DNA of 64,000 nucleotides from NCBI RefSeq assembly GCF_021227995.1, contig NZ_CP089301.1:4960001-5024000 (forward strand), given 5' to 3'. The position numbers were made by a program, and so were the translations under genes. Shown here one piece after another: positions 15,328-26,811 of the stretch (positions are counted from its first letter, which is position 1; each line of letters starts with the position of its first letter). This stretch comes from Novosphingobium kaempferiae (GTDB taxonomy: Bacteria > Pseudomonadota > Alphaproteobacteria > Sphingomonadales > Sphingomonadaceae). The notes under the pieces are model-generated. The model was not told the origin of the DNA, searched no databases, and was given only the letters and a program-made list of their open reading frames with translations.

Positions 15328-16461
15328 ATGATGATCCGGCACTTGGGGAAGTGCGTGAACGGGACAGGCAGCGCGGACAGGTCCGGGAAGACCCTGCTCC
15401 AGCGCATGCGCGGAGGACGGCGGCCGGGGTGGCTCGCGGTGCCGCTGGCGCTGGTCGTGACGCTGGCCGGGGCCATCGACGGTGCGCCGCGGGATCCGCA
15501 GGTGGCGCAGAGTACTGCGATTCCGCCGCACCGGGCCAGCGCCGACGAGCTTTCCGTGCTCACCTACAACGTGAAGGGCCTGCCGTGGCCGCTGGCGAGC
15601 GGGCGTCCCGAAGCACTCGGCAAGATCGGTGATCGTCTTGCCGCGATGCGCCGCGAGGGACGCCAGCCGCAGGTCGTCGTGCTGCAGGAAGCGTTCACGC
15701 CCGAGGCCAAGGCGATCGGCCACCGTGCAGGCTATCCGTTTATCATCGAAGGGCCCTACGCCCGCTCCGCGCCCACCCCGCAAGCCGCCGCGCGTCGCGA
15801 CTGGCACCTCGGCGAAACGCAGGCGGCAGCGGTCGACAGCGGCCTCGTCCTGCTGTCGGACCTGCCCGTGCGCAGCGTCGAGCGTGTCGCCTTCGCTCCG
15901 GAGGACTGCGCGGGCTACGACTGCCTCGCGGCCAAGGGCGTGCTGCTGGTCGAGCTTGAGGTTCCCGGACGCGGGCCGGTGCTGGTCGCGACGACGCATC
16001 TCAACTGCCAGGGCGCGTCCGGCGCGCCCAAGGCCCGCACCACGCAGGCCTTCGGGCGGCAGGCGGCGATGGTCGGTCGCCTCCTCGCGCGCGTGCATGC
16101 ACGCGGGTTACCGATCGTGATCGCGGGAGACTTCAACAAGGGGCAGCGCCCGCAGCGCACCGCCCTGCTCCATGCCGCGCTCGACCCCGTCGGCGGCAGT
16201 CCTGTCGAGGACTCGCTCAGCCGCAACCGCGACGCCGATCCGCAAGGCTTCGGCCGCAGCGCCGAACTGACCGCGATCCGCGAGCATGCCCGCGACCTGC
16301 AATTCGCCTTCGACGGTGCCGACATGCACCTCGCGCCCGTATCGGTGGAGGTGCCGTTCGGCGAGGAGCCGGAGGGCGAGATGCTCTCCGACCACATGGG
16401 CTACACCGTCCGCTACCGCTTGCTGCGCAGCACGCCGCCGACGCTGATCGCCGCGCGCTGA
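15328..16461 (+). CDS. Secreted endonuclease/exonuclease/phosphatase-family enzyme, sphingomyelinase-like
   Basis: A 377-residue exported metal-dependent phosphodiesterase of the DNase I/sphingomyelinase fold. A long basic N-region (about 1-35) precedes a hydrophobic LAVPLALVVTLAGAIDG segment, so export is likely. Catalytic motifs in order: LSVLTYNVKGLPWP, VVLQEAFTPEA (metal-binding Glu), ATTHLNCQG, IVIAGDFNKG (Asp/Asn) and LSDHMGYTVRY (catalytic Asp-His). The LPWP/SDHMGY wording resembles neutral sphingomyelinases, so a lipid phosphodiester substrate is possible, but phosphatase or nuclease activity cannot be excluded. It follows the receptor-like gene by 110 bases. Confidence 0.82.
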   Translation: MMIRHLGKCVNGTGSADRSGKTLLQRMRGGRRPGWLAVPLALVVTLAGAIDGAPRDPQVAQSTAIPPHRASADELSVLTYNVKGLPWPLASGRPEALGKIGDRLAAMRREGRQPQVVVLQEAFTPEAKAIGHRAGYPFIIEGPYARSAPTPQAAARRDWHLGETQAAAVDSGLVLLSDLPVRSVERVAFAPEDCAGYDCLAAKGVLLVELEVPGRGPVLVATTHLNCQGASGAPKARTTQAFGRQAAMVGRLLARVHARGLPIVIAGDFNKGQRPQRTALLHAALDPVGGSPVEDSLSRNRDADPQGFGRSAELTAIREHARDLQFAFDGADMHLAPVSVEVPFGEEPEGEMLSDHMGYTVRYRLLRSTPPTLIAAR

Positions 16462-16465
16462 CCCG

Positions 16466-17287
16466 TCAGGGCAGCGCGGGCATGTCGCTTGCGACGATCT
16501 CGCCCGCGCCCCGGCCGATGGACCACAGGCGGCGCGCGGCTCTGGGATCCCAGTCGATCGCCTGCCCCGGCGTCGCGATGCCCTGCGTCGCGACGAGTTC
16601 GAGCCGCGATCCCGCTTCGGGCAGCCTGAGCACATAGACCTCGGGCCGGTCGTGTCCGGTGGCGTAGATGAGCCCATCCGGCCCCCAGCTCAGGCCCGAG
16701 CAGCTCTTGGGCGCCATGCGCGCCAGCACCGCTTCCGGGAACGCCCAGCTTGCCTCCGGCCGGAAGGCGTCGTCCATGCGGACCAGCATGGTGTAGCGAT
16801 AGTCGCGCCCCGGCTCACCGCCCTTGCCCTCGTAGTTGGCGTAGACCGCCCACCACTTGCCCTGATGGCGGTCCATCACCGTCAGCGAGCCCGGCCCAAA
16901 GCCGAGGCTGACGCTGCGCAGGTGCTTGAGCGTGCGGGTGTCGAAGATCTCGACCGCGCTGGTCTGCGGCACCGCCGGGTAGTTCGAGGCGGCGCAGACG
17001 AGTTCGGTGCCGACAACAGTGCAGCTGTTCATGTGCGGATAGAGCCGTCGCTCGCCCTGCCACTGCGCGACCCTCTCCCCGGTGGCGATGCGATACTTGC
17101 CGATGCGGTCGTTATCGATGGCGTAGATGAACGTACCGTCCGACGCCGCGCCCTGATGCGCCTCCACCGCCTTCAGCCGCATCGCAACGGGGGCGGGAGG
17201 TGGCGAATCCGGCAGCGCCGTCTCGGCCCGGAGAGCCGTGGCGCCAAGCGCGGCAAGGCCGATGCAGCAGGTAAGCCTCAGGATCAT
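16466..17287 (-). CDS. Secreted beta-propeller-like protein
   Basis: A 273-residue protein with a signal peptide (MILRLTCCIGLAALGATALRA). The mature part has repeated blade-like segments: GTFIYAIDNDRIGKYRIATG, TSAVEIFDTRTLKHLRSVSL, GKWWAVYANYEGKGGEPGRD, and SGLSWGPDGLIYATGHDRPE, then DWDPRAARRLWSIGRG. Four Cys are visible, two in the signal region. The fold is inferred from these WD/NHL-like repeats. No catalytic motif is evident. I chose ATG at 17287 for the signal peptide. It is convergent with the sphingomyelinase-like gene, with 4 bases between the stops. Confidence 0.65.
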   Translation of the reverse strand: MILRLTCCIGLAALGATALRAETALPDSPPPAPVAMRLKAVEAHQGAASDGTFIYAIDNDRIGKYRIATGERVAQWQGERRLYPHMNSCTVVGTELVCAASNYPAVPQTSAVEIFDTRTLKHLRSVSLGFGPGSLTVMDRHQGKWWAVYANYEGKGGEPGRDYRYTMLVRMDDAFRPEASWAFPEAVLARMAPKSCSGLSWGPDGLIYATGHDRPEVYVLRLPEAGSRLELVATQGIATPGQAIDWDPRAARRLWSIGRGAGEIVASDMPALP

Positions 17288-17551
17288 GCGATGCGCCCTT
17301 TCGTGTTCCGGCGGGACGCTTACGACGGTCAGACTACGGTTCCATGTCGGACCGCGCACCTCCGCATGACGGCACTATGCTACAGGATAATCGGCAGCGG
17401 CGGCGCTTCGGGATAGAAGCATATTTGGCGACCGTTCAGGGGCCAGTCCGCAGCCTGATCCCCACCGGTCGCCGACCGCCTTCCGCCGGCGGTCCGGCCG
17501 GGCGCGCGAGACTCCGCAGGCTCTCTCCCCAGCGCGCGCCCGGCCACACCA

Positions 17552-18895
17552 TCAGGCCAGCGCCAGCCCTCCGGCGAGGAGGCAGACGGCCGGCAGCAGC
17601 ACTTGCAGCCCCTTGCGGAAACGCTGCGGCGCAATCGGCGCGAAGGCGAGCGCCACCACCAGCAGCGAGCCGATCCAGAAGATCGCCGTCAGCGGAGCGC
17701 CGTTGCCCAGCACGAAGCGCGCCACCAGCGTCAGCGCCAGCACCATCGGCGAGCCCCAGACGACCGCGTCCCACGCCTTGAGCAGACGCGGCTCCTCATG
17801 CCCGCGCCGCCTCCGCTTGCCGAGCCAGATGTACGTACCCGTCGCGCAGATGACGGTCAGGGCAGCGCCGAACAGGATATAGGCCAGCTTCACCGGAAGC
17901 CCGCCGAAGTTACCGAAATGCAGGCGATAGGTTGAGGCTGCGGCCTGCTGGCCCAGTTCTCCGTCCGACGTGCCCGCAACGCCGATGAAGCGACCCTTCG
18001 CGTCGAAGCGGTACGTCTCGCCGAAGATCAGCCGCCGTTCGTGCTCGGCCGAGATCTGGGTCTCCTGCCCGCGCGTCAGCGGATCGTGCAGCGTGACGTA
18101 AGTGATCGTCACCTCGGGATGATGCTGCGCCATGTAGTCCAGCGCGGTGGCCACGTTCGGCGGCGGTGCGGCGCGCTTGTCGGGCTTGCCTTCCTCGCCG
18201 AACAGCGGTTCGTAGACCGCCTGGATGTTCCCGCCGTGGTCGAGCAGGGCCATCGCATAGACCGTAAGCGAGCCCAGCCCGATCACCGCGCCGGTCAGCG
18301 CCACCGCGACCGAAAACGGCAGCGACCACACGCTCATGCGGTTGTGCCAGTCCGCCAGCCCGACCCCGCTGCCGTTACGTGCGCGCAGCAGGAAGGCGTC
18401 GCGGAAGATGCGCGGGTGGGCGATCACGCCGGACAGCGCCAGCGCGAGGATCATCACGCCCAGCACGCCGACGATGGTCATGCCGACGAGGCCCGGTACG
18501 TTCAGCGTGTAATGCAGCGCGACGAGGAAGTCGGACCATGCGATCTCCTCAGGCCCGGCAAGCGCGCCGTTCGCGTCGATATGCGTGGCGCGGGTGTCGC
18601 TCGTGATCGTCGCGCGCGGCAGGTCGGGCACCGGCATGTGGACATAGAGGTGCGTCGTCAGCGGCCCGCCGTGCTCGGCCTGTAACGCCGCCTCCACGCC
18701 CCGCTGCACGGCGGCAGGCACGATCTTGGCCATTTCCGGCGCACGGGCCTGCTCGATGCGTTGCAGTTCCGGGTAGAACACCGCGACGGTGCCGGTCAGG
18801 CAGACGATGTAGAGCAGCGCTCCGGCGACGAGGCCGATCGCGGCATGCGCGGAAAGCGCGCGTTTGACGGTGGAGGGTTCGGGCGCGGCGGTCAT
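17552..18895 (-). CDS. PepSY-associated transmembrane protein
   Basis: A 447-residue inner-membrane protein of the PepSY_TM family, often linked to siderophore-iron reduction or release. The N-terminal helix (about 10-38) carries LSAHAAIGLVAGALLY. Family features are DFLVALHYTLNVPG, DWHNRMSVWSLPFSVAVALT and STYRLHFGNFGGLPVKLAYI, whose His residues are candidate haem or metal ligands. Two more C-terminal helices end the protein. Its ATG overlaps the stop of the upstream 195-residue membrane gene (ATGA), so the two are translationally coupled. A Fur-like site lies upstream of the pair. Confidence 0.85.
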   Translation of the reverse strand: MTAAPEPSTVKRALSAHAAIGLVAGALLYIVCLTGTVAVFYPELQRIEQARAPEMAKIVPAAVQRGVEAALQAEHGGPLTTHLYVHMPVPDLPRATITSDTRATHIDANGALAGPEEIAWSDFLVALHYTLNVPGLVGMTIVGVLGVMILALALSGVIAHPRIFRDAFLLRARNGSGVGLADWHNRMSVWSLPFSVAVALTGAVIGLGSLTVYAMALLDHGGNIQAVYEPLFGEEGKPDKRAAPPPNVATALDYMAQHHPEVTITYVTLHDPLTRGQETQISAEHERRLIFGETYRFDAKGRFIGVAGTSDGELGQQAAASTYRLHFGNFGGLPVKLAYILFGAALTVICATGTYIWLGKRRRRGHEEPRLLKAWDAVVWGSPMVLALTLVARFVLGNGAPLTAIFWIGSLLVVALAFAPIAPQRFRKGLQVLLPAVCLLAGGLALA

Positions 18896-19479
18896 GCGAG
18901 AAGCCCCGCCGCCAGCGCGGGCCATGTCGGAATGGTCGACAGCGCGAGCACCTTGAGTTGTCCCTTGCGTCCCGTCTCCATGAGCATGGCGTAGGCGATC
19001 AGCCCCCAGATCACCGGCATCGCGAAGAGCGCCGTCGCCACCGCATTCGCGGTGCTCCAGCCCAGCAGCCCGCCCAGCTTGCCGATGGCCAGCGCCGCGC
19101 CGACCGAGGGCAGCACCGCGACCACGCCGACCAGCAGGAACGTCAGCAGCCGCCCGCCGATACGCCGGGGCTCAGTGCCCTCGGGCAGCATGCCCATGCG
19201 GCGGTTGGATGCAAGCGCCCTGCCTTTGGGAGCGGTCAGCGCCGCCCATGCCAGCGCGACGAATGCCGCACCCATTGCCCACAAGGCCGCAACCGAGGAG
19301 CCCCATGCTCCCGCCGCGATCCATCCAGCACCGAATCCGACAAGCAGCAGCCCCCAACCCGCTGCGTTGAGCGGCATCGAGCGGCGCGCCCGCGACCATG
19401 CAAGGCGAAGGACGCCGACGCCCGCCACGCTCGCGACGACAGCAATCGCCAGAACCATATCGCCGGGCATCAGGCGCAC
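18892..19479 (-). CDS. Small polytopic membrane protein, partner of PepSY protein
   Basis: A 195-residue inner-membrane protein with about five or six hydrophobic helices: VLAIAVVASVAGVGVLRLA, AGWGLLLVGFGAGWIAAGAW, LWAMGAAFVALAWAAL, LLTFLLVGVVAVLPSVGAAL, and a C-terminal pair. A basic loop APKGRALASNRRMG lies between helices. Family assignment is uncertain; such proteins commonly accompany PepSY_TM iron-uptake genes. The start could be at 19479 or at the Met three codons on. It is the first gene of the two-gene unit, with a Fur-like site about 80 bases upstream. Confidence 0.6.
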   Translation of the reverse strand: MRLMPGDMVLAIAVVASVAGVGVLRLAWSRARRSMPLNAAGWGLLLVGFGAGWIAAGAWGSSVAALWAMGAAFVALAWAALTAPKGRALASNRRMGMLPEGTEPRRIGGRLLTFLLVGVVAVLPSVGAALAIGKLGGLLGWSTANAVATALFAMPVIWGLIAYAMLMETGRKGQLKVLALSTIPTWPALAAGLLA

Positions 19480-19560
19480 GGCCTCGGGATGAACGGACAG
19501 GAAACGAAAAATCGCCGGACCAAAGCGGCTCCCCCATGAAACAGATGGCGGGAGGCTTAA

Positions 19561-19579
19561 TGCGACTCGTTTTCGTTAG
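19561..19579. promoter_or_regulatory. Fur-box-like site
   Basis: TGCGACTCGTTTTCGTTAG resembles the proteobacterial Fur-type pattern TGcGAATCATTcTCATT, with about 13 of 17 matching positions by eye. It lies roughly 80 bases upstream of the minus-strand membrane-protein/PepSY pair, a typical iron-regulated target. Confidence 0.4.
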
Positions 19580-19616
19580 CAAGCAAGGCCGGGAACGAGC
19601 AAGGCTTTGAAACGGG

Positions 19617-19643
19617 AAAAGGGCGCAGCTTTCGCCACGCCCC
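19617..19643 (-). terminator. Rho-independent terminator of autotransporter gene
   Basis: On the minus strand GGGCGTGGC-GAAA-GCTGCGCCC forms a 9-bp stem (two G-T pairs) with a GAAA loop followed by TTTT. It starts about 25 bases after the autotransporter stop. Confidence 0.75.
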
Positions 19644-19666
19644 TACCCTCGATCCGCGAAGTCCGG

Positions 19667-22402
19667 TCAGAACTTGACCGAGACCCCCGCCAGCGCACGG
19701 TCGGAATGATATTCCCCCTGCCGCGCGAGGGCGTATTCGATGCGGAACTTGATCGCGTTGCTCGCCTTGATGCCGATCTGGCCACCGACCTCGAACGAGT
19801 CCTTCTTGGCACCGACGCTGGAGACGAGCCAGTCTGCCGCGCCCAGTTCGGCGACGCGCACTGCGGTCGCGTCCTTGAGTTCGTGGCGCCAGTTGCCGAA
19901 CACCCCGACCTCGACCGGATTGCCGACGCCGACAGCCAGTTCCGCGCCAAGCTTGGTGCGCGCGGTCGTCCACTTCTCGCTCGGCATGGTCAGCGCGACG
20001 ACGGCGGAACCGCCCTCGGCCACCGAGTCCGCCTTGCTGCGGGCGATCTCGATACCCGCCACCGGGCGCAGGACCGAACGGTCGCCGAACTTGACGTCCA
20101 CCTTCGCCTCGAGCGCCGCGGTGAGCGTCTCGATCTTGTAGCTGTCGGTCGCGCGCAGGCTGCCCGTGGTCAGGCCGACATCGCGGGTCGTGTCGACGTT
20201 GGCCTTGTTGTAGCCCAGCACCAGCCCGACCGAGAGCGCCCCGACGCGGTGCGCGCCGTAGGCGAAGACCGACCAGGTATCGAAGTCCGCCGAACTGGCG
20301 ACCGAACTGCTGATGTCGCCATCGGTGTAGCTGCCGCCCACGCCGATGCGGGTGCCGTCCTGGTTGACCACGTTGATGCCCGCGATCACGCCCTTGGCAT
20401 CGCGGTTGTAATCGTAGGCGATGCTGTCCTCGTCCACGTCGGTCGACTGAGCGATGAACTTGCCCCACGCGGTCGGGCCCTTGCGGGTCGATTCCACGCC
20501 GCAGCCGTCATCCGTGCCGTTAGGCGCAGCCTCGGTGAACTCGCCCGGCGTCTGCACCGCCGGAGAACAGCCCCAGGGTTCCTGCGCGGCACTGAGCGCG
20601 ACCTGGCCGATCTCGCGCGCGGAATTCGTGGCCATCTGCAGCGTGTGGGCGTGGATCTCGCCGCTGATCTGCGAGAACGTGTAGCCAAGGTCCGCGCTGT
20701 TCTTGCCGTAGAGGCCATCGTAGAGCGAATAGAACGCCCCGCTGCGCGCACCGGCCCTCGGACGGAACGGTTCGAGGCCCGCCGCCGCCGAAATGGCGTT
20801 GAGCTTCCAGCCGTTGGCCGCGCCGTAAGTGGCGAAGTTGCCGGGCGTGATCGCGGCGATGACGCGGGTCGGGCGATAGATCACGTCGAAGCGCGTGTTG
20901 GCCGCAAGACCGGCGCTCGGCTGCGTCACCGAGTCGAACTCTCCGGAACCCACCGGTCCGCCATCGACGATGATGAAGGTATCGCCCACGATCGGCGTGA
21001 AGTTGTTGTTGCCGCCAGTGATCCCGCGCAGCGTCGGCGCGAGGATGCCGTTGGGCTGGAACGTCGCGCCGGAAGTGAGCGCGAGGCGGTCGTAAGTGCC
21101 CGCGCCGCCCGCCGAGTTGTAGGTCCGCCCGTCGATCTCGACCGCGAAGGTCGCTGTATCGGCCAGCGTCACGTCGCCCGCCGCCACGACCAGCGTGCCG
21201 GGGCTGTTGCCCGGCGCGAGCGTGCCGCCCGCATTGACGTGGACATCGGCGACGACCGTGCCGGTGCCGCCAAGGCGCGCGCCCGAGTTGACGGTGACGT
21301 CGAGTGCCGACAGCGCCGAATTGACGAGCAGCGTGCCCTGATCGACCGTGAAGCCTTCGTTGAGCGTGCTGATCGCGGTCGACAGGGTCAGCGTGCCGAG
21401 GCCGGTCTTGGTCATCGCACCTGCGCCGGTAAGGCCGCCGCTGAGAGAGACGTCGAAGGAATTGGTGTCGATGAAGCCGCCCTGCGTCTGGACCGTCAGC
21501 GGGGTGCTGACATCGCCTGCCGAAGCGAACTGCAGCGTGCCGCCGACGAAGTTCGGGTTCACGTCGCCGTCGTTGAGTTCGGTGGTCGTGTAGAACGCCT
21601 TGGCGAGGTCGATGTCCGGGGTATTGCCCGGGTTGATCGGGATCAGCACGTCCGAGCCGCGCGTGACGTCGGTGGCGGGATCGAAATCGACGTTGGCGTT
21701 GGCCGACGGGATCGCATTGCCGAAGCCGTCAACATAGACGTAGCCGGAGTGCGCGCCGTAGGGGCAGTCAAGCGCCACGAACAGCAGGTCGTAGTCGTGA
21801 CCCGCGATCATGTCGATGTCCTCGACCTTCCAGTCGCTGGTGACGTAGCGGCCGGCCTGGCGGAAGATCGTGGTGTTCTGCGCAGTGTAGGCGCTGTAGG
21901 CGATGTTGTTGATGATCTTGCCGGTCGTCTTGTCCACCACCTTGATGATGAACGACGGGCTGTCGGTCGGGCCGTGCGACGGTTCGAGAACCGCGTTCCA
22001 GGCGTAGTAGAGCTTGTTGCCCGTATAATTCGCCACCGACTGCGAGAGCGCGGTCACGCCGTAGTTCGGTCGCGCATCGTTGAGCCGGATCGCATGGTTG
22101 CCCGCGAAGACGGTCGGCGTGCCGGTGATGGCGTCGATGTCTCCGGCGTTGGTGATGGTGTAGCTGTTGGGCGCCCCCGCCCAGGTCGAATCCGCAGGCG
22201 GCCACTGCACCGTGCTGGTCCAGGTGCCCCCGGTGAGAACCCAGCCGGTCGTGTCTCCGCTCTCGAAACCGGGATTGACGACGGTCTGGCCGAAAGCCGG
22301 AACCGCAAGCGCCAGCGATGCTGCAAGCGCCGCGCCGCTGACTGCGGCCCGCGCACTGTAATGGCTCACGGCAAACGTGTTGGGTGTCGCACTACCGAAC
22401 AT
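19667..22402 (-). CDS. Autotransporter with C-terminal beta-domain
   Basis: A 911-residue type V secreted protein. It has a signal region of about 40 residues (ending LALAVPAFGQ), an N-terminal jelly-roll-like part with NPGFESGDTTGW and GNHAIRLNDARPN, then autotransporter-associated repeats (TLTLSTAISTLNEGFTVDQG, LGGTGTVVADVHVNAGGTLA). The barrel (about 640-911) begins GPTAWGKFIAQSTD and ends VSVKF with terminal Phe. The ATG at 22402 is preceded by GAGGGGGAC. The substrate or ligand is unknown. Unlike the larger autotransporter at 42268 it is complete and has its own terminator. Confidence 0.9.
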   Translation of the reverse strand: MFGSATPNTFAVSHYSARAAVSGAALAASLALAVPAFGQTVVNPGFESGDTTGWVLTGGTWTSTVQWPPADSTWAGAPNSYTITNAGDIDAITGTPTVFAGNHAIRLNDARPNYGVTALSQSVANYTGNKLYYAWNAVLEPSHGPTDSPSFIIKVVDKTTGKIINNIAYSAYTAQNTTIFRQAGRYVTSDWKVEDIDMIAGHDYDLLFVALDCPYGAHSGYVYVDGFGNAIPSANANVDFDPATDVTRGSDVLIPINPGNTPDIDLAKAFYTTTELNDGDVNPNFVGGTLQFASAGDVSTPLTVQTQGGFIDTNSFDVSLSGGLTGAGAMTKTGLGTLTLSTAISTLNEGFTVDQGTLLVNSALSALDVTVNSGARLGGTGTVVADVHVNAGGTLAPGNSPGTLVVAAGDVTLADTATFAVEIDGRTYNSAGGAGTYDRLALTSGATFQPNGILAPTLRGITGGNNNFTPIVGDTFIIVDGGPVGSGEFDSVTQPSAGLAANTRFDVIYRPTRVIAAITPGNFATYGAANGWKLNAISAAAGLEPFRPRAGARSGAFYSLYDGLYGKNSADLGYTFSQISGEIHAHTLQMATNSAREIGQVALSAAQEPWGCSPAVQTPGEFTEAAPNGTDDGCGVESTRKGPTAWGKFIAQSTDVDEDSIAYDYNRDAKGVIAGINVVNQDGTRIGVGGSYTDGDISSSVASSADFDTWSVFAYGAHRVGALSVGLVLGYNKANVDTTRDVGLTTGSLRATDSYKIETLTAALEAKVDVKFGDRSVLRPVAGIEIARSKADSVAEGGSAVVALTMPSEKWTTARTKLGAELAVGVGNPVEVGVFGNWRHELKDATAVRVAELGAADWLVSSVGAKKDSFEVGGQIGIKASNAIKFRIEYALARQGEYHSDRALAGVSVKF

Positions 22403-22582
22403 GATGTCCCCCTCATGATGAAGCTCTGCTGCCTCGACCACGGGGACTAACCTAAGGAAAGACCTGTAGATAGTAATCAACCCTGTCAGGAAGATTACAA
22501 GGGTCGTTAATTTCCTAACAAAACGATCTATACTTAAATTTACTTATACTGATTCTTGGACGTAACTTTTCGAATCCCAATG

Positions 22583-22618
22583 AAAAAGGCGCCGCCGGAT
22601 TGCTCCGGCAGCGCCCTT
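22583..22618 (-). terminator. Rho-independent terminator of secA
   Basis: On the minus strand GGCGCTGCCGG pairs with CCGGCGGCGCC around a short AGCAAT loop and is followed by TTTTTC. It sits about 30 bases after the secA stop. Confidence 0.85.
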
Positions 22619-22644
22619 TGCGAAAGCCGTGCGGCTGGCTAGGA

Positions 22645-25392
<2,748 letters not shown>

Positions 25393-25503
25393 GGCGGTGA
25401 ATCCCTGTTTTCGTGAATGCGTAAGATCGATGTGCGCGCCGACGGCGAGAAGCCGGGCGCGTCTTGAAGCTCGCGAAGAAGCTGAGGGTTGCGCGAGAAG
25501 CGC

Positions 25504-25779
25504 TTATTCGCGCGCGCGGTCTATGCCGGTCAGTACGGTCGCCACGGCGACCGGCGCGAAGGCGGCAGGCTGCTGCGGCGCATGAAGGCGCGTGTTGCGC
25601 AGTCCCGGCTCGGGCAGTCTTGCAAGGGCCACCGGCGCGCGCGGCGCCTTGGCCGCGACCTCGCGAACGCCCAGAACCTGCACCGCCGATACCCGCGACG
25701 CGCACGCATCGGCGGGGCCGACTTGGGCAGCAAGGCCCGTCAGCAGGGCAAGCAGGGTCAGGATCAGGCGATGGGCCAT
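25504..25779 (-). CDS. Small secreted protein, unknown
   Basis: A 91-residue protein with a clear signal peptide (MAHRLILTLLALLTGLAAQV, cleavage likely near GPADA). The mature part is rich in Ala, Pro and Val with one Cys, and no domain is recognised. It lies upstream of secA in the same direction with a 111-base gap. Similar short Ala/Pro exported proteins are common in sphingomonads, and I have no function to assign. Confidence 0.5.
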   Translation of the reverse strand: MAHRLILTLLALLTGLAAQVGPADACASRVSAVQVLGVREVAAKAPRAPVALARLPEPGLRNTRLHAPQQPAAFAPVAVATVLTGIDRARE

Positions 25780-25853
25780 CGGCAGGTCAGATAAGGTCGA
25801 TGACGGGATGTGTCCACATGCGTTTGCGTTCAGCGGAGTATCCGGCCCACAGG

Positions 25854-26798
25854 TCAGTCCGGAAATTCCCGTGCCATGCGTTCCGCCAGCCATGCCCCGA
25901 ACGTTCGGCTGGCGTCGGTCGCGCTCGCCACGACGTAGTGATAGGCGCCCTCGAACGGGATCTCGATGTCCGAAAGCCGCACCAGCTTGCCGCTTGCCAG
26001 CGCGTCGCTGGCGATCACCTTGCGCACCAGCGCGATACCGTGCCCCGCGAACACCGCTTCCAGCATGAGCCCGGCATCGTGGTAGGGCGCGCCGCCCGAA
26101 GGCTCGGGCAGTTCCAGCCCCGCCTTCTGGAACCACGGCGTCCACGCCTGCCAGACGTTGCGCAGCAGGTGGCATCGGGCAAAATCGTCGATGCCCCTGA
26201 TCCCCATGCGCGAGCGATACTCGGGCGAGCAGGCCGGAAACACCATGTCGCCCACCAGACGCTCCGACACCAGTCCCGGCCATGCTCCTGCGCCATAGCG
26301 GATCGCCGCATCCAGTCCGCCGCTGCCGACGTGGCTGACCTCCACCCGAGCATCGAGGGCAATCGCGATCTCGGGGTGCAGCGTCTGGAACTCCACCAGC
26401 CGGGGCACCAGCCAGTTCGATGCGAACGACGGCAGCACGCCGACCCGCAGCACCTGCTCGCCCGCAGCCGGAGGCGGCGGGAAGATGCTGGCGATCAACC
26501 CGAGCGCCTGCCGCACCACCGGCAGCACCTGCCGCGCCTCTGCCGTCGGCTCCATGGCATTGCCCCGCCGGACGAACATCCGCGCACCGAGCCGCTCCTC
26601 GATCTCGCGGATGCGGTGGCTGATGGCGCCGTGCGTGACGCCCAGTTCCTCGGCCGCGCGGGAAAAGCTCTGCAACCGCGCCGCGGTTTCAAGCGCGCGC
26701 AGGGTTTGGATGGATGGAGGTCGATACACCCGCAGGTTGTTAACGGATTTCACAACCTGCGCCAAGAATCCTCGTTCGGCTCGAGCACCCGTCTGCAT
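25854..26798 (-). CDS. LysR-family (GcvA-type) regulator
   Basis: A DNA-binding regulator of about 314 residues. The winged helix (about 15-75) reads LRALETAARLQSFSRAAEEL then GVTHGAISHRIREIEERLG, as in GcvA-like LysR proteins. The effector domain begins LRVGVLPSFASNWLVPRL and contains GGLDAAIRYGAGAWPG. The exact start is uncertain: ATG at 26798, an upstream ATG at 26828, and a GTG at 26753 are all in frame. It is divergent from the MFS transporter gene and the starts nearly overlap, so it very likely controls that transporter. Confidence 0.85.
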   Translation of the reverse strand: MQTGARAERGFLAQVVKSVNNLRVYRPPSIQTLRALETAARLQSFSRAAEELGVTHGAISHRIREIEERLGARMFVRRGNAMEPTAEARQVLPVVRQALGLIASIFPPPPAAGEQVLRVGVLPSFASNWLVPRLVEFQTLHPEIAIALDARVEVSHVGSGGLDAAIRYGAGAWPGLVSERLVGDMVFPACSPEYRSRMGIRGIDDFARCHLLRNVWQAWTPWFQKAGLELPEPSGGAPYHDAGLMLEAVFAGHGIALVRKVIASDALASGKLVRLSDIEIPFEGAYHYVVASATDASRTFGAWLAERMAREFPD

Positions 26799-26811
26799 TA
26801 AGGCTTGCGCC

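Noticed and set aside
19607..22450. Long antisense frame over the autotransporter
   Set aside because: Composition is a shadow of the autotransporter frame and shows no motif; the minus-strand protein has signal peptide, repeats and barrel.
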